Source: Hericium rajendrae
Lineage: Eukaryota > Basidiomycota > Agaricomycetes > Russulales > Hericiaceae
Assembly: GCA_033439255.1 (NCBI GenBank)
Contig: CM065880.1
Coordinates: forward strand, 558,001 to 622,000
Direction: 5' to 3'
DNA: 64,000 nt
Position numbers and translations under genes: made by a program. Below are positions 44,305 to 56,244 of this stretch, in pieces (within the stretch, counting starts at the first letter, position 1; every line of letters starts with the position of its first letter). The notes beneath the pieces were generated by a model. The model saw nothing but the letters and a program-made list of their open reading frames with translations. It made no database searches and was not told the DNA's origin.

Positions 44305-47300
44305 ATGTCGAGCCTTACAGCATTTTGCTACTGCTCAAAATGTGCGCCTTTCAGGCAACGGACTAGACAAACCATTGAAAATCACATTTTGAAAGATGAG
44401 AAATTACTTTTCATGATGACTAATCAGCCACACTTTGACGAGCAACTCGTAGCAAATATGCGGATTGGTATAGAGAAAAGCCAAGTATCTTTGGCTACTC
44501 TTATACAAGACATTCGTAAAAAGCATATAGAAACTCGTGGTAAATTGTTCTTGCAGCTTTAAATTAGGAGGACTTGTATCTAATCTCTTGTAATAATCAG
44601 ATGCTTTGAGGATTGCTAAACAAGATGCTGATATTAGTGAGCAACATCTTTCAATCAGTCATAAAATACATGCTTATTCATTTGCTGTAATTCAGTTGTA
44701 GACAGTTAAGGTGACTATATTTCAAGTCAACATCTGATTATATTCTCTTAAAAAACTGTTAATTGTGTATTTCTATTGCAGGTGGCTCTACCTCTACTGG
44801 CTCTGCTGCTAGGCTACAAGAGCAATCTGTTCTGAATGATGCTGTCATCAAAAAGTCAAATGCTACTAGCTCTATTGATTATGCTCATGATGATATGATC
44901 TTCAATGCTCCTACTGCTGCTTCTCAATATGATGATATGATCTGGGATGATGCTGCTACTAGAGCCACACATGATGATATGATCTTGGATGATGCTACTA
45001 CTGAGGCCACACATGATGATATGATCTTGGATGATACTACTACTGGGGCCACACATGATGATATGATCTTGGATGATGCTATTACTGAGGTCACATATGA
45101 TGATATGATCTCAAATGATGCTGGTACTAAAGCCACACATAATGATATAATTTTGGATGCTACTGCTAGTTCTACACATGATGATATGCTCTTGGATGCT
45201 ACTATCACTTCTTCACAAAATGATGCAGCTATAGTCTCTGGTGTTGCCAATGCTGTTGAATCTGAATTCAGCACAATTTTGATTTCTGGTGCTGCTACTA
45301 TTCATAATGAAGTTGATAATATTCAACAGAATCCATCTGATGTTGCTGCTCAAATTTATATAGCTCAGAGCTCTAGTTCTATTCCTCAAGATGCTCAAAA
45401 AGCTAGTCATGCTAATAGTTTAGCAGAGGATTTAGGAAGTGAGACATTTTTAGATATTCCAGATAATATTCCAGATGAAGAACTAGCAGAGAGCTCTAAT
45501 CTAGATTTACAATATGATCTAGAAAGCTTAAATCCACAAGATGATCCAGATTCAGATCTATTAGAGACTGATATATTCTTGGACTATGAACTTCCAGCTT
45601 CACTTAAAATATTAAAGGATCAACTGAAAAATGGATATACTGCACCTTTAAATGCACCACCAAAACCTAAGGCTCGAATACTGAGTGAAAAGGAAAGATG
45701 GAGTCTAATGCATTATATTACTTGGAAAAAAACCAATAAAACTGTTGAGGCCTATAAATCTCATGGTCAACTTCTTCAAGCAGCTAGAGGTCATAATATT
45801 TTAACACTGCATAGAGTTCGAAAGCTAGCTATAGATTTAACTAAGCTAGAAGCAAAATTGGTTGATATGTGTTCAAATAGCTGTATAGCTTATACAGGAG
45901 AATTTGAGAAAAGAACTAGTTGTCCATATATCCGAGATGGAAAAGTTTGTGGTCAACCACGATATAAAAATGTAACAAAACAGGAGCCACATGCAAAAAT
46001 GCTAGTCTTGCCTATTGTTCCTACTATTAAAGCATTATATGGAAATGCTGAAACTTCACGTCTTATGCATCATCATGATAGCATTTTACAGCAAGCCATA
46101 GCATTAACAGCTGCAGCATCTAAAACTCAAACATATTCTGATTTTGGTGATTCACGAATACATATTGGTCACACCAAGCAAGACCTTTTTAAAGAGAGCC
46201 GTGATGTTGCATTTGCATTATCTACTGATGGTGCACAGTTAACAATGAAAAAGCAGTCTGATACTTGGATTTTGCTTCTTATTCTGCTAAATCTTCCACC
46301 TGAAATACGCTATAAGTCTAAGCATGTTATAGTGTCATATGCAATTCCTGGTCCAAAAGCTCCTGGAAATATTGAGTCATTTCTCTGGACACTTATGCAA
46401 GAAATGACAATGTGCAATGAGGGCATTTGGATCTGGGATGCACTTGATTCTTCCTATTTTTTAAATTATGCAAATATTTGTATGGCATTAGGAGATATGT
46501 TAGGCTCTGCTAAACTTAGTGGAATGTCAGGTCATGCTGCTGTTCATGGAGATCGATTTAGTCAAGTTGAAGGAGCCAGATCTAGTTTGGCATCTGGATC
46601 TAAATATCAATATTATCCTGTAAAATGTCCTAAAAAAGCACAGTATAATCCAAAACGTCCAGAATATGATTTTTATGAACTTCCAATGCGTACTGCAGCA
46701 GAATATTATCAGACTATCGATAAACTTGAAGTAGCTTCTACTAAAGCAATACGTACTACAATTTCTCGTGCAACAGGTGTATCATGTCTTCCATTGTGTG
46801 CTGCAAGTGCTGCATTTACCCATCCAAGTTTTTTTCCTGTTGATCCCTTTCATCTATTTTATGAAAATATAATGGCATTTTTATGGGATCTTTGGGTAAC
46901 AATAACCTTAGCCTCTGAGGTTGTACATATTTCCAAAGAAACTGCTGCATTGATAGGTCAACTTATAGCAGAAGGAATGTCTACACTTCCAGCAGCCTTT
47001 TGTGGACCAGTTCGTAATTTGCATCAAAAGTGTCATAGTCAATATAAAATATATGAATGGATGGCAGTTATGCATTGGTATTTGATACCAATTATGATTG
47101 AGCTTAAAGTAAATGCTAGTCTTCTGTATAATTTTGCACAGCTGGTAGAAATTGTTGAATTTGCTATGCTTCTAAAGCCAAGATCTGAAGATGAAATTAA
47201 TGCATTACATCACAAGATTGTGCAATTTCTAAATGGATTTCAGAAACTTTATATAGGAGATGATCCTGAAAAAGTAATTCGATTTCGGCTATGCATATTT

Positions 47301-48101
47301 CAGCTTATTCATGTTGCAAATCATATCTTTTGGTATGGCAATATTCAGCTTGGATCTCAAGCAACATGTGAAAAAATGATTGGAGAGTTGGGACGTCTGA
47401 TTCGATCTAAAAAAGCTCCATTTGCAAATCTGGCAAATATCATTTATGAAAAAGAGCTATCAAAACTTCTTCTCTTGAGTTATCCAGAATTACAGCCAGA
47501 ATCATCTTATGCACATTCTTCAAAGAGAAAAAAAATGGAAAAGAATGGACTGCCTTATTTTGGCATGACAGAGGTAAAAATTCTTAAAAGAGAAGAAAAA
47601 GATGTAAATTCTGTATTTCATCAACACATGAGAGCAATAGCAGAACATCTGTCTTTCAATGAAGGATCATATTTATCTGTCAAAAGGTGGATGAAAGTTT
47701 GTTTATCAGATAGTAACACTCTAAGAAGTAGCTTTTATGAAGAAGGAAGAAGATCTGTTAAAAGATCTGCTAAATACTTTGAGGCCAAAAGATCAGATTC
47801 AGATATTCCAATATTTGGAGAAGCAATATGCTTTTATGAAGTTCAACTCAATGAAAAATCTAAGAAAATATTCTGCATATATCATCCATTAAATAGCCCT
47901 GAACATAAATTCAACCAATGGCAGGGCACTTGGTCAACAGCAATCAAAGTTGTATCAGTTTCAGATATTTTAAATCTGGTTGGAATTTGGTCATACACCA
48001 ATAACACAGTGCATGTACTTGAAAAGCATCCTGGCTTGGAGTCACTGACACTAGAAGAACGTGAAGTGGAGGAGGATGAGGAAAATGAAAAGGAAGTGTA
48101 A
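44305..48101 (+). CDS. Plavaka-family transposase
   Basis: Transposase of the Plavaka group (CACTA/TNP2-like DNA transposons of basidiomycetes). Start chosen at the ATG at 44305: MSSLTAFCYCSKCAPF has the short CxC..C zinc motif common at the N-terminus. At least one intron ends CTATTGCAG at 44781. The main exon runs to 48101 without a stop (about 1,100 codons). Near residues 40-140 is a repeat of about 14 residues (THDDMILDDATTEA and variants, 44886-45190). The conserved core includes LSTDGAQLTMKKQSDTWI, VSYAIPGPKAPGNIESF, GIWIWDALDSSYFLNYAN, ALGDMLGSAKLSGMSGHA, LCAASAAFTHPSFFPVDP and HLFYENIMAFLWDLW. It ends in an acidic tail EVEEDEENEKEV. The long undamaged frame suggests recent activity. 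Confidence 0.8.
44886..45190 (+). repeat. internal coding repeat, about 42-base unit
   Basis: Degenerate tandem units GATGATATGATCTTGGATGA...ACACAT encode DDMILDD-type peptides, about seven in a row, inside the transposase gene. They give an acidic low-complexity N-terminal region. Confidence 0.8.
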
Positions 48102-48423
48102 AGTACTTATTAGTATGAAGGATTTGACTTGATCTATCTCAATTTCTTCGTATTCTTTGTATTCTGAGAATACACATATTCTACTCTTTTGTGTCTCTTT
48201 TCAAGTATTTTCCTACTTGCATTTGTACATTGAAAATGTGTATGCAATGTGGAGCAATGTGCGTGCATTTCGACTTTTGAGAACTTGTGATCACGTGACA
48301 TTCAGGTAGACGCTTGCAGGGACCCGAGGGTGTTCGAGTTGGACTCCAACTCGGACTACCTAGATACCTTGAGCATCCTCAATCGGCCACAATATTCGCC
48401 GTTCCTCTCCACTCAACAAGCTC

Positions 48424-49037
48424 TCTATATCATTCGAGTCCTACTGACAGCAAATATCTCACTCGAAATTGCTTTGCGCTTACCACGCTCACGTTGCATG
48501 TTCGGTCGCATGCTCAGTTGCATGCTCGAAACCCACTCTGAGTCCTCTCGTGGTAGCATTTGCGTGCCTTCCGTCTCGTCATATGTATGTTCCAATTTGT
48601 TCAACAGTTTCACTCTATCCTCCAGCACCACCAATGGCTCGAACCCCTTCATATCTGATCGGAAATACTGACTGTTGAAGATATGCCGTAGGAATTGTCG
48701 CTCGGCCAGAACCTCGCAGCAGAAATCCTAGATTTGAGGGTTCATGGTCAGTTTTCCTTTTGCTCAGCTTCTAAGTATGAAGAACTAACCTGTAACGACA
48801 GAACAAGAATGCCGCATGTGCTTGCCTGGCATGCTCGGTATCAACATCTGCATCAGACACAGCGGCGTCGACTTCTGGGAAGGAAACTGCAACGCGCGCG
48901 GCCTGCCTCCGCATCAGTATCAGTGACAGGCATATCTCGCTACGGACATCGTTATGGAGGCCAACGGCACACGAAGCATGGCGCGGCATTATGCTCGTGA
49001 GTATGTCTGCAATTGATATTCTGTATGGAGTGCTCAT
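48424..49037 (-). CDS. element-borne gene, 5' part
   Basis: Frame from about 49037: ITSIMPRHASCAVGLHND-like segment, RSEICLSLILMRRQAARVA, VSFPEVDAAVSDADVDTEHA, then an intron (GTTAGTTC...ATCTAG) and FCCEVLAERQFLRHIFNSQY with FEPLVVLEDRVKLLNKLEHT; a further small exon reads DSNDIESLLSGEERRILW and ends at a donor-like GTATCTAG near 48360. The reading direction and intron style match the part at 41479-44232, so I infer one gene split by the Plavaka insertion. The function is unknown. Confidence 0.5.
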
Positions 49038-49440
49038 GCTACAATGTTACCTACAGGGCTATGTGGATCAGGTACCCGTTCTACTGCATGATCAAGCGTG
49101 ATCTGCACATTCCCAATATAGTACACGATGCGCGACGCCGGTGCGTGGCAGGACTTCCCGCTGGCGTCCAACCCCCATGTTCTACACATTGCACCAGCAT
49201 GCCACGGCGCTGTATCCCTCTCTTGGGCCAGGTGCGGACACGTTTCTCGCCGCCAGCCACCAGACAGACTGTCTGTCCTATTTTATCTGCCTCCACTACC
49301 ATAGTACGTGCAGTAGATCGCTTTTCCCCGCCGCGCATCTGCGCATTTGCATGTAATGTGTTGCTCGAGGCCTGCTTGTCGTCTGAGGAACGAAAGTACA
49401 GTTGGATCTGATCTTCGGGCAATGGCTATCCGACTGGAAA

Positions 49441-49912
49441 TGAGTTTGGGATGACTTTTGGTGACTTGGGTGTGACTTGTACAGTACACGAGCATGACTA
49501 TGATATGGGTATTGATTAGACTTGTCCCAACTACAAAAAGACTTTGCGTGACTATGACTTGACTTCGAGTGACTATAGCCTGACTTCGAGTTACTATAGC
49601 TTGACTGGTGCGCGACTACAACGCGACTGGCGATGTTCAGCCGACGACTGCAAGCGCACGATTTTCGTTTGTCTTTCTGACTTCTTTGGACTATCATCCG
49701 ACTTTCATCTGACTACACAACGACTCTTGAACGACTGCACACATCGACTGCGCGCTGCGCTGCGCCAAGACCAACCCTCGCTTCCCTGACTTTCACGAGT
49801 CAAAACGAGTCATCGGCCAGTCTAAATCCCTCAATATATTCACTCCCATCTCACATTCCGACTTCCCGCGGACTTTCGCCGACTAGGACTCGACTTTGCT
49901 TTTTTTACAGAG
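49441..49912 (-). repeat. right terminal inverted repeat
   Basis: Inverse of 40819-41290, rich in GACT (AGTC) motifs and ending GCTTTTTTTACAGAG. Homology fades inward at about 49441 (ATGACTTTTGGTGACTTGGG). Confidence 0.9.
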
Positions 49913-49990
49913 ATTTCATCTTGAGCCGGACGACTATCTTCCTTACCGGGGTCAGCAACCGACACTAAGCTATGTTTATTCGATTAATTC

Positions 49991-51475
49991 CAGGCGCTTG
50001 AGCATGCAGAAGCACTGCGCCGTGCAGAACACGAAGCCCGGCGTCCCGCCGCGCTCGCGCAGCATCGACATGCGGAGGTACTCGCAGAGCACGGACGCCG
50101 GAGCAAGGGCGCCGCGACGAGCGTCGGGACACCCCTCCTCAGCGGCAGGGTGAGTATGGTGAGCAGTGCGGAGATGGTCGGCTGGCCAGCCGGCGCCGCA
50201 GGGTGGGAACACGGTCAAGTCGAGGAGGACGCCGAGGACGCCGACCCGCGGCGCATGCTGACGATGAAGGCGCGGCACCGCTCGAGCGGGCACCACTACC
50301 AGTACCATGTGCACATGGCGGAGCTGCACGACCTGTTCGAGATACACCGCACGCGTCGGGGCACGTCGTCGACCCCGAGCGACGGGCAACGCGTGGGCGC
50401 AGCCGTACCCTCGCCCCGCGCCGTACGCGCCGTGCGATTCGCCGTCGCCGTCGCCACACAGCGTGCACTCGGACCTGTCGAAGCATGCCCACTGGCCGCA
50501 CCCGCATACGCCGTCGGACAGCCCGTTTCTAGGCCTGCTGGGCACGCTCAACATCCACAGCGTGGCGCCGTCGCGCGCGTCATCGCCCATCGCGCTCCCG
50601 CCACCTTCGAGCCCCGGCGACACAGACAAACCTCACCTTCGTGTAAGAGCCTTCATGTGCGTTTTCCGTTCACTTCTTCGATCGCACAGGCACTGACGTG
50701 AATGACAGCGCGCCCGCGTTCCAGCACACGTTCTCGAACCAGCGCAGCCTGCAGGGCTCCGGTCAGCTCGCGACGCCGTAGCTCTCGAGCGGGCCGAGCA
50801 GTCACGGCTCGTACCCGCACTCGCTCGTCGGGGCCTGCAAGCACAGCGAGCGCGCGCAGAAGCAGAAGCACTACCACCACCGCCTCGCGTTCGGCATGAC
50901 GCCGATACCCACCTCCTGACGCGTCCGCACCCAGCCACGGGCACACGCAGGAGGCCTGGCCGCTGAGAACGCCGCACTCGGGCATTGCGACGCCGATGTC
51001 CGCGTCCGCGTCGACGTCGATGTCTGCGAGCCGGAGCGGCTCGCCGCCGATCAAGCTCGCACCGCGTCGCCCGAGCTCAACGGGAAGGGCGCGGAGGCGG
51101 AGGAGGGCCGCGGGCGCGTGGAACTGCCTGGCTTCATCGAGGTCGAGGCGGCCGCGGCCGCACGGTATCTCGAGGTGCTTAGGCCCGCGTCATGTTCTAG
51201 TTTCGTGTGCTCGCTCGGCTGGTTGGTTGGTTGCGCGTTCTGGCATGGTGGACTGGGATGCCAATCCTGTAAGTTAGCCTAAAGACACCATCGGTTTTCA
51301 CGCTTCTTCGTTGTCGCTCTCATCTCATCTCATCATCGCATGTCAAATCACCCTATTCCGAACACGCATCTCATTTGTTTCGTCATGATCACATAGGCTG
51401 CCACATGTATACACACGTTGACGAATAGATGTCCTCTATCCTCGATTTGATGGAGCGTCATGTTGCCTGAATCTA
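49991..51475 (+). pseudogene. CreA-gene fragment, copy 2
   Basis: Homologous to 5408-7000: CAGGCGCTTGAGCATGC, then REYE-type Ala/Arg-rich coding (HAEALRRAEHEARRP-like), MVSSAEMVGWPAGAAGWEHG, EEDAEDADPRRMLTMKARHR, and later RSGSPPIKLAP and the 3' flank. The zinc fingers are missing. Multiple frame changes and stops occur (for example a TAG at about 50781 in TPQLSSG-equivalent sequence). At the site where the intact gene changes frame (about 5715) this copy reads straight through MLTMKARHRSSGHHYQY. Confidence 0.85.
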
Positions 51476-51829
51476 GACTTAACACGGACACACTTTGTCT
51501 CCGGGTCGGAATTCGGTGACCTGTCACTATCTATTCACAAATTTCTCCAAGGTAACGGGCTTCTAACTGGCAATGGCGTTCCGTGCCCGTCATGCATAAA
51601 TATGACGATGGCGCACGGTCGCGTAAGCGCCCGATTCTGAACTTGGGCGCGTACAAAGCCAATGCGAAGCCACGTTGGCGGCGGCCACTTGTTGAATCCG
51701 AGGACTGGATCTTCAAACGTTTCAACAGCAGCACCATCCTCAGTACACAGGGATGATCGCACATCCAAATTATATAAATGCCAGTATTAAATTCAACCAA
51801 GGCCTCTCGTTATTACAACTTGTTCTACA
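51476..51829. other. spacer, nothing seen
   Basis: Between the CreA fragment and the converging PD-(D/E)XK-like gene. No supported feature. Confidence 0.35.
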
Positions 51830-53240
51830 TCACACTTGGGTGCAAAACGCCTCCTTCCATTCGTCGTCGGATACCTCCCATGCAAATTTCTTCTGCTCAT
51901 CGTCAGAGATGTCGCCTTCAGGCTGGCTAACCTCCGCTTCCTCATAACCCACGACCAGCTTTTGAAACGGCGTGGGCCAGACCACATCCCATTCTTTCCA
52001 TTCATCTGCCAGGCGCTTTGCGTGACGCTTCAAGGCCGTGAGAGCGAGACCAATTCTCATTCGTGACGTAGCCCACTCTTCCTGAATCGCCGGAGATTGA
52101 TCGTCGGGGGGTGCTGCGAAAGGGATAGTATCGACAATACATGCCATATACTTAAGGGTGTCCTTTTTCGTCTCATTTGACGAGAAATAAGGAATGTGGG
52201 CGACGATGTGGACGTGGCTGGCATCATAGATAACTCCGAACATTATCAGCCACTCCGGAAGAGACGCTTGGAAAAGAGAGACGTTGTGTTTCAGAAAGTA
52301 GTTCACGATGTGTGTGGCCAAGCTGCTCTCGACGACTTTTGACAGGTCACAAAGAGACTCTTCCAACGTGGACGCTTGCCTTGACAGGCTCGTGTGGATT
52401 CTTTCAGCCGAGTCCGTCCAGCGCTGGGGCCCTTTGATACCGATCAGGACAGCAGGACGGAGCGAGCTAATATGTTTGGGTACGGGCTTCAGCTGGGGGC
52501 GAGACTTGGTCTCTGGCGTGTGGTCTATATACGCCGCTTCGTTCTCCGGGTCATCGGGATCAGGTTCATTGGGCTCCAATGACGCAGGTTGGTCGACAAC
52601 GAGAGCGAAGTCAATCATGAACTTTCCACAGTGGTCAAATGTTGTGGCTAATCTTCCTGGGCATTGGACATGAGGGAAACTTAAAAATTCATAACGTCAG
52701 GATGCTTCAGTATCAGAATTAAATGGCACCATACATTGTTAGATACGTTCCTGGAGTGGAACCCAGGATTGACGGAAGCGTAGCCTCTGCAGCGCGTTCG
52801 CCGCCTTGGTAGAAGATAATGTCTACGAATGACTGCAGATAAAATCTGGACTGTCGGTCTTTTGTGGACTGGGAGGTCTTGTAAAGAAGAAAATCTTGAA
52901 GTACAGAATCAATAAGCTCATGTTCCGTCTGTAGCTGTGCATCTGTATAACGGCTGACATTGCCGTCAGGGATAGCCTGCATAGCGATCTTCATCCTGGA
53001 GACATTATCAATGCCAGGCGACCATTCCTCTGAGTTGGGATTGAATGAACGCTAGACCGTAGAAAGCGCGTCTAGTCAGTAATTTATATACAAGAAGCAA
53101 TAATGCGTTTCCGGAACATACGTCGTTCGTCCAGGCCTCGGGAATACATATTTTGGATTTCCAGGTATTCCTGATCATGCGGACGTAGTTCAAGTGATGA
53201 GAACACGCTTGACCGATGCGAGATTCAGAAGATCTAGTGA
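51830..53240 (-). CDS. PD-(D/E)XK-nuclease-like family member 3
   Basis: Minus-strand exons: WHHHADQTWITRSSESRI and MIRNTWKSKICIPEAWTND (about 53110-53280), then MKIAMQAIPDGNVSRYTDAQ...FVDIIFYQGGERAAE (52719-52994), then a long exon from 52618 with DFALVV (about 52610), VLIGIKGPQRW (about 52435), LEESLCDLSKVVESSLATH and the family block LPEWLIMFGVIYDASHVHIV, to a stop after AFCTQV at 51830. It aligns with member 1 (7424-9025). The Glu of ExK is Ile here (IGIKG), so catalysis is doubtful. Ends with an acidic tail. A minus exon at 53252-53467 may be its 5' end. No frameshift seen. Confidence 0.55.
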
Positions 53241-53467
53241 TCCACGTCTGATCAGCATGGTGGTGCCATGTTGCATCTGGCCTGCGAAGTTAATCGTACA
53301 TGTCCATTTGAGCACGAGAATATGGAAAGATGGGACGAAGTGCCCACCGGCTGATCCAGGACCAAAGGTATAGATATCGCTCCATGAGCTAGTCGCTGGA
53401 GCACGAGTGTAATGGTATAATGGGAATGGATGTGGTTGTGATATGGGGTCTGCGAGCTGGACACCAA

Positions 53468-54650
53468 GGTACTGGTGGATGGCAGCTGAATCAGGATGCC
53501 GTTTTATAGGATTGCGATTTGTCTACTTCCTTAGATGACAATGGGCTAAAGAACAAGGTGAACAAAAAGACGGATGAAGCAGAGGAATGATGCTTTCCAA
53601 ACGTGTTTCGTGCCACGGCAGAATCGGCTCCTCGACAATAGCCGCATGGGTATCAGCGCCCTGTGTGAGGACAATGGCTATGTAGATGATGGTCGGGGCA
53701 GAGAAACAAGATCATGATGGTGTAACTTAGGTATTCATGAGCTCAGCCTAGAGATCGGGCAGCAGATTTTTCTAGCGTGGTCCACAACAGACGGACGGAC
53801 AACCACTGACAGTCGGGGGACACTGCATGTGGCGTGTGATAAGGTAGAGCCGAAAGATTGACCCGACTCTCTCTGATCCGACTCTCACAGCGGTGATCTG
53901 TGTAGTCTGCCTGTAGGAGACTCAAGGGAAACTAGCCGAGCGCTATTATCGGCCCTACTGTACTCTATCGCCCATGTGGTCTGCATTGTGCAAGGGTTTT
54001 CTGAGTCAAGCGCCTCTGTTCTATCTTTGATGTATTGAATAACAATGACTACAATACCGCCATCACTTGTAGACAATGGGTTTCTTTTGGTGCGTTGATC
54101 TAGACTGCGCTGACTCGGAACGTCGAACATTAATCAACAACAGTCCTATATAGTACTGTTCCTAATCTCAGATTCCCTCTCGGCGTGATCAAATTCATCA
54201 CGCAATCGCCTGAAGAGAGCTGGCGCAGACGCCCAGCACAATTGCAGAACACCGCGGCAAGCCTGGAGACAAAATCTCGCGATTGTCCAATTTTCCAAGC
54301 TGTGAGTCTCTGTCATGCGACGCGATCAATCTATCCTGATTGTGTATTGCTGATCCTTCGAGAATTTTGTTCTGTATGTCAGAATGAGAGTATAAAGCAT
54401 TCGCGTTCAGATGCGAACTGGCATCCCACATTCCAGACTACCCTTCATACGTCTATCTCGTGCTCAACAAATCTCAGACTCTACCAAAGTCGTTATTGTA
54501 TACTTTTCCGGGTCCAATGGCATCCAACACGCAAAGCAAACCTGCTATCGTACCTCAGGTACGATGGTTGCTGCAGAATTATATCCGCATGTTGTGTTGA
54601 ATAATGAATCTGGAACTTAGAACAAAACTGAGCGCAAAGCTGAACTACGC
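53468..54650. other. intergenic between divergent family genes
   Basis: About 1.2 kb separating the minus gene ending upstream near 53.3-53.5 kb from the plus gene starting at 54651. Short frames on both strands (53743-54130, 54185-54604) have no motif. Likely bidirectional promoter space. Confidence 0.35.
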
Positions 54651-56244
54651 ATGGAGGAAGCCACCATGAAGAACGCTCAAGTTTTCTTTGATAAACATGG
54701 CATACCCGCCAACGCTGAAGTACAGTTTACCACGTCGAGTAAGCTTGAGACTCTGAAAGCAAGGCGAGTTGTCTTTCGGCTTGTTTAAGGGTTCACTAGC
54801 CCTGCTAATGTGGTGCGGTTCGCAGCAATGCCAAAGCCTCTCAGTTAGGAAAGACATACAGATGGCACTTCTACGACACGTTGACGAACGCTTATGAGGG
54901 AGATGGCGCAAGCGCAATCTACGACAAGGTCGACGAGGAAATGCTCATGCCTAGAAAGATGACCCTCGGTGTGCCGAAAGCCCTTCAAAAAGACCCAGAA
55001 TCCATTCGGAAGGTTCGTGAAAGCCTCTTGCTATAAATATCGTTCTAGTTGACTAGTTCGACGGGATAGGAATGCGAACAAGCAATTAAAGACAGAACGA
55101 CGATGCCATGGGAAGCGCCTCCTAAAGCGTCACTTTCGACGGTTATTTGTGGAATTAACGAGTACCAACACCAGCATAACAAGGGTCCGAGACACAGGGC
55201 TTTCGACTGGCCTGTTAGCACTGAATTATCTGGTTCGAAAGGACGAAAGAAGATCACAGTGGAGAAAGTGCTCTCCATCGAAAAATCCTTCCCAGTGCAG
55301 CGAGATGCTAATTGTCCATTTGGCATGATGCACAGCGTTTATAGCATTTTGCAAATGGGCTCAGCCGAGAGTATCGACAGCGAAGGAAATGTCGAAAGGC
55401 AGATCGGGCATCGACTTGAAGGCTACTTTGACATCCCCAATTGCATAACGAAGAGGTAAGTAACATTTTATTTGTTGCCGCAGGTGACGCATACTCATTC
55501 TTCGAGACAGTCAATCGGATTATCGGCATCCAACGGGGCTTGGTTGTTTCGGTGGTGGTGTCTGTCGACCGGACATATTCTCCTTGGTCACCCCCCCTAC
55601 ACAGGGTGCTTGGAGCCTCTTAAAGCCAATCGCGCTCATCGGAGAAGCAAAGAAGGAAGAACAAGACGTATCTGCACAAATGGCTGTCGCTTTGCAGCCC
55701 ACTTTGCAGCTGCTGGTTGCTTCCTTAGTGAAGAGTCCCTCTTGGGACGTGAGTCCATTCGTTCCGTATGATCATCGAAGGATTGGATTACTCACTGACA
55801 TCCGCTCCGCCGCAGCCGCTCGAAGAACCCGACATTCCAAACTGGATGTACATATATGGGATCGCGTACAACAAAGAATCCGTCAGGATCATAGTTTTTT
55901 TCCCGAGCTACAAGATCAATAAGGCGAACGCGGACAATGCCGTCGAATGGTACTTTAATGCTATGACCGTCGCAGACTCTACCATGATGGCGCGATATGA
56001 CCAAGTTTTTTCTAAGTTTGAATATTTCAAACGATTCGACCTATTGGTACATCTGTTGGTCATCAAGAACCATGCTATGACGTTCGCGAAGGAACTACGA
56101 GGCGAAGGGGAACCAGATGGGCTCTTTGCCGGGAAAGGGTTGACAATCCCTCAGGTGCTAATGGAACTCGCAGATGATTGGAATGCCCTCGAGAAGCGCG
56201 TGGCAAAGGAGCTGAAGGAATGGAAACCGCACAAGGCTGAGTAA
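54651..56244 (+). CDS. PD-(D/E)XK-nuclease-like family member 4, motif intact
   Basis: ATG at 54651 (MEEATMKNAQVFFDKHGIPA). After an intron near 54768-54825, LGKTYRWHFYDTLTNAYEG; after a second intron (about 55014-55070), ECEQAIKDRTTMPWEAPPKA with FDWPVSTELSGSKGRKKITV. A 55-base intron at about 55456-55510 leads to RPDIFSLVTPPTQGAW and LLKPIALIGEAKKEEQ, i.e. PD and ExK 20 residues apart (GAA GCA AAG at 55643-55651). Then MAVALQPTLQLLVASLVK, an intron ending CCGCCGCAG, and the family tail EPDIPNWMYIYGIAYNKES to the stop after KPHKAE. The best preserved member, about 430 residues. I infer a nuclease-fold protein. The splice at 54768 is not exactly placed. Confidence 0.6.

Larger units (their letters stand above)
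44270..48295 (+). mobile_element. Plavaka (CACTA-type) transposon nested in the 9.1 kb element
   Basis: An AT-rich island that starts and stops abruptly inside GC-richer sequence and separates two halves of a minus-strand gene. It carries one Plavaka-type transposase gene. I could not find convincing terminal inverted repeats or a target duplication, so the limits are set by base composition and are approximate. The base-composition contrast with both the host element and the flanks suggests a recent arrival from a different sequence background. Confidence 0.65.
40819..49912. mobile_element. 9.1 kb DNA element with about 470-base TIRs
   Basis: Ends are CTCTGTAAAAAA...TTTTTTTACAGAG, inverted copies continuing for about 470 bases. 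It is bounded by an 8-base duplication and confirmed by an empty site in the partner block at 63643. Contents: one multi-exon minus-strand gene in two parts (48424-49037 and 41479-44232) of no recognised family, split by a Plavaka transposon. An 8-base duplication fits hAT, KDZ or Mutator-like elements, and very long TIRs fit Mutator-like elements best, but no transposase of any of these families is visible, so the element is non-autonomous or of a new type. It may mobilise with help from another copy. Confidence 0.8.

Noticed and set aside
44856-45410. Minus-strand frames with repeated SSKIISSCVA-type peptides
   Set aside because: Antisense shadow of the transposase's internal DDMILDD repeat.
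40819-49912. Calling the 9.1 kb element a CACTA transposon because it contains Plavaka
   Set aside because: Its ends are CTCTGT rather than CACTA and its duplication is 8 bases, not 2-3; the Plavaka is a separate nested insertion.
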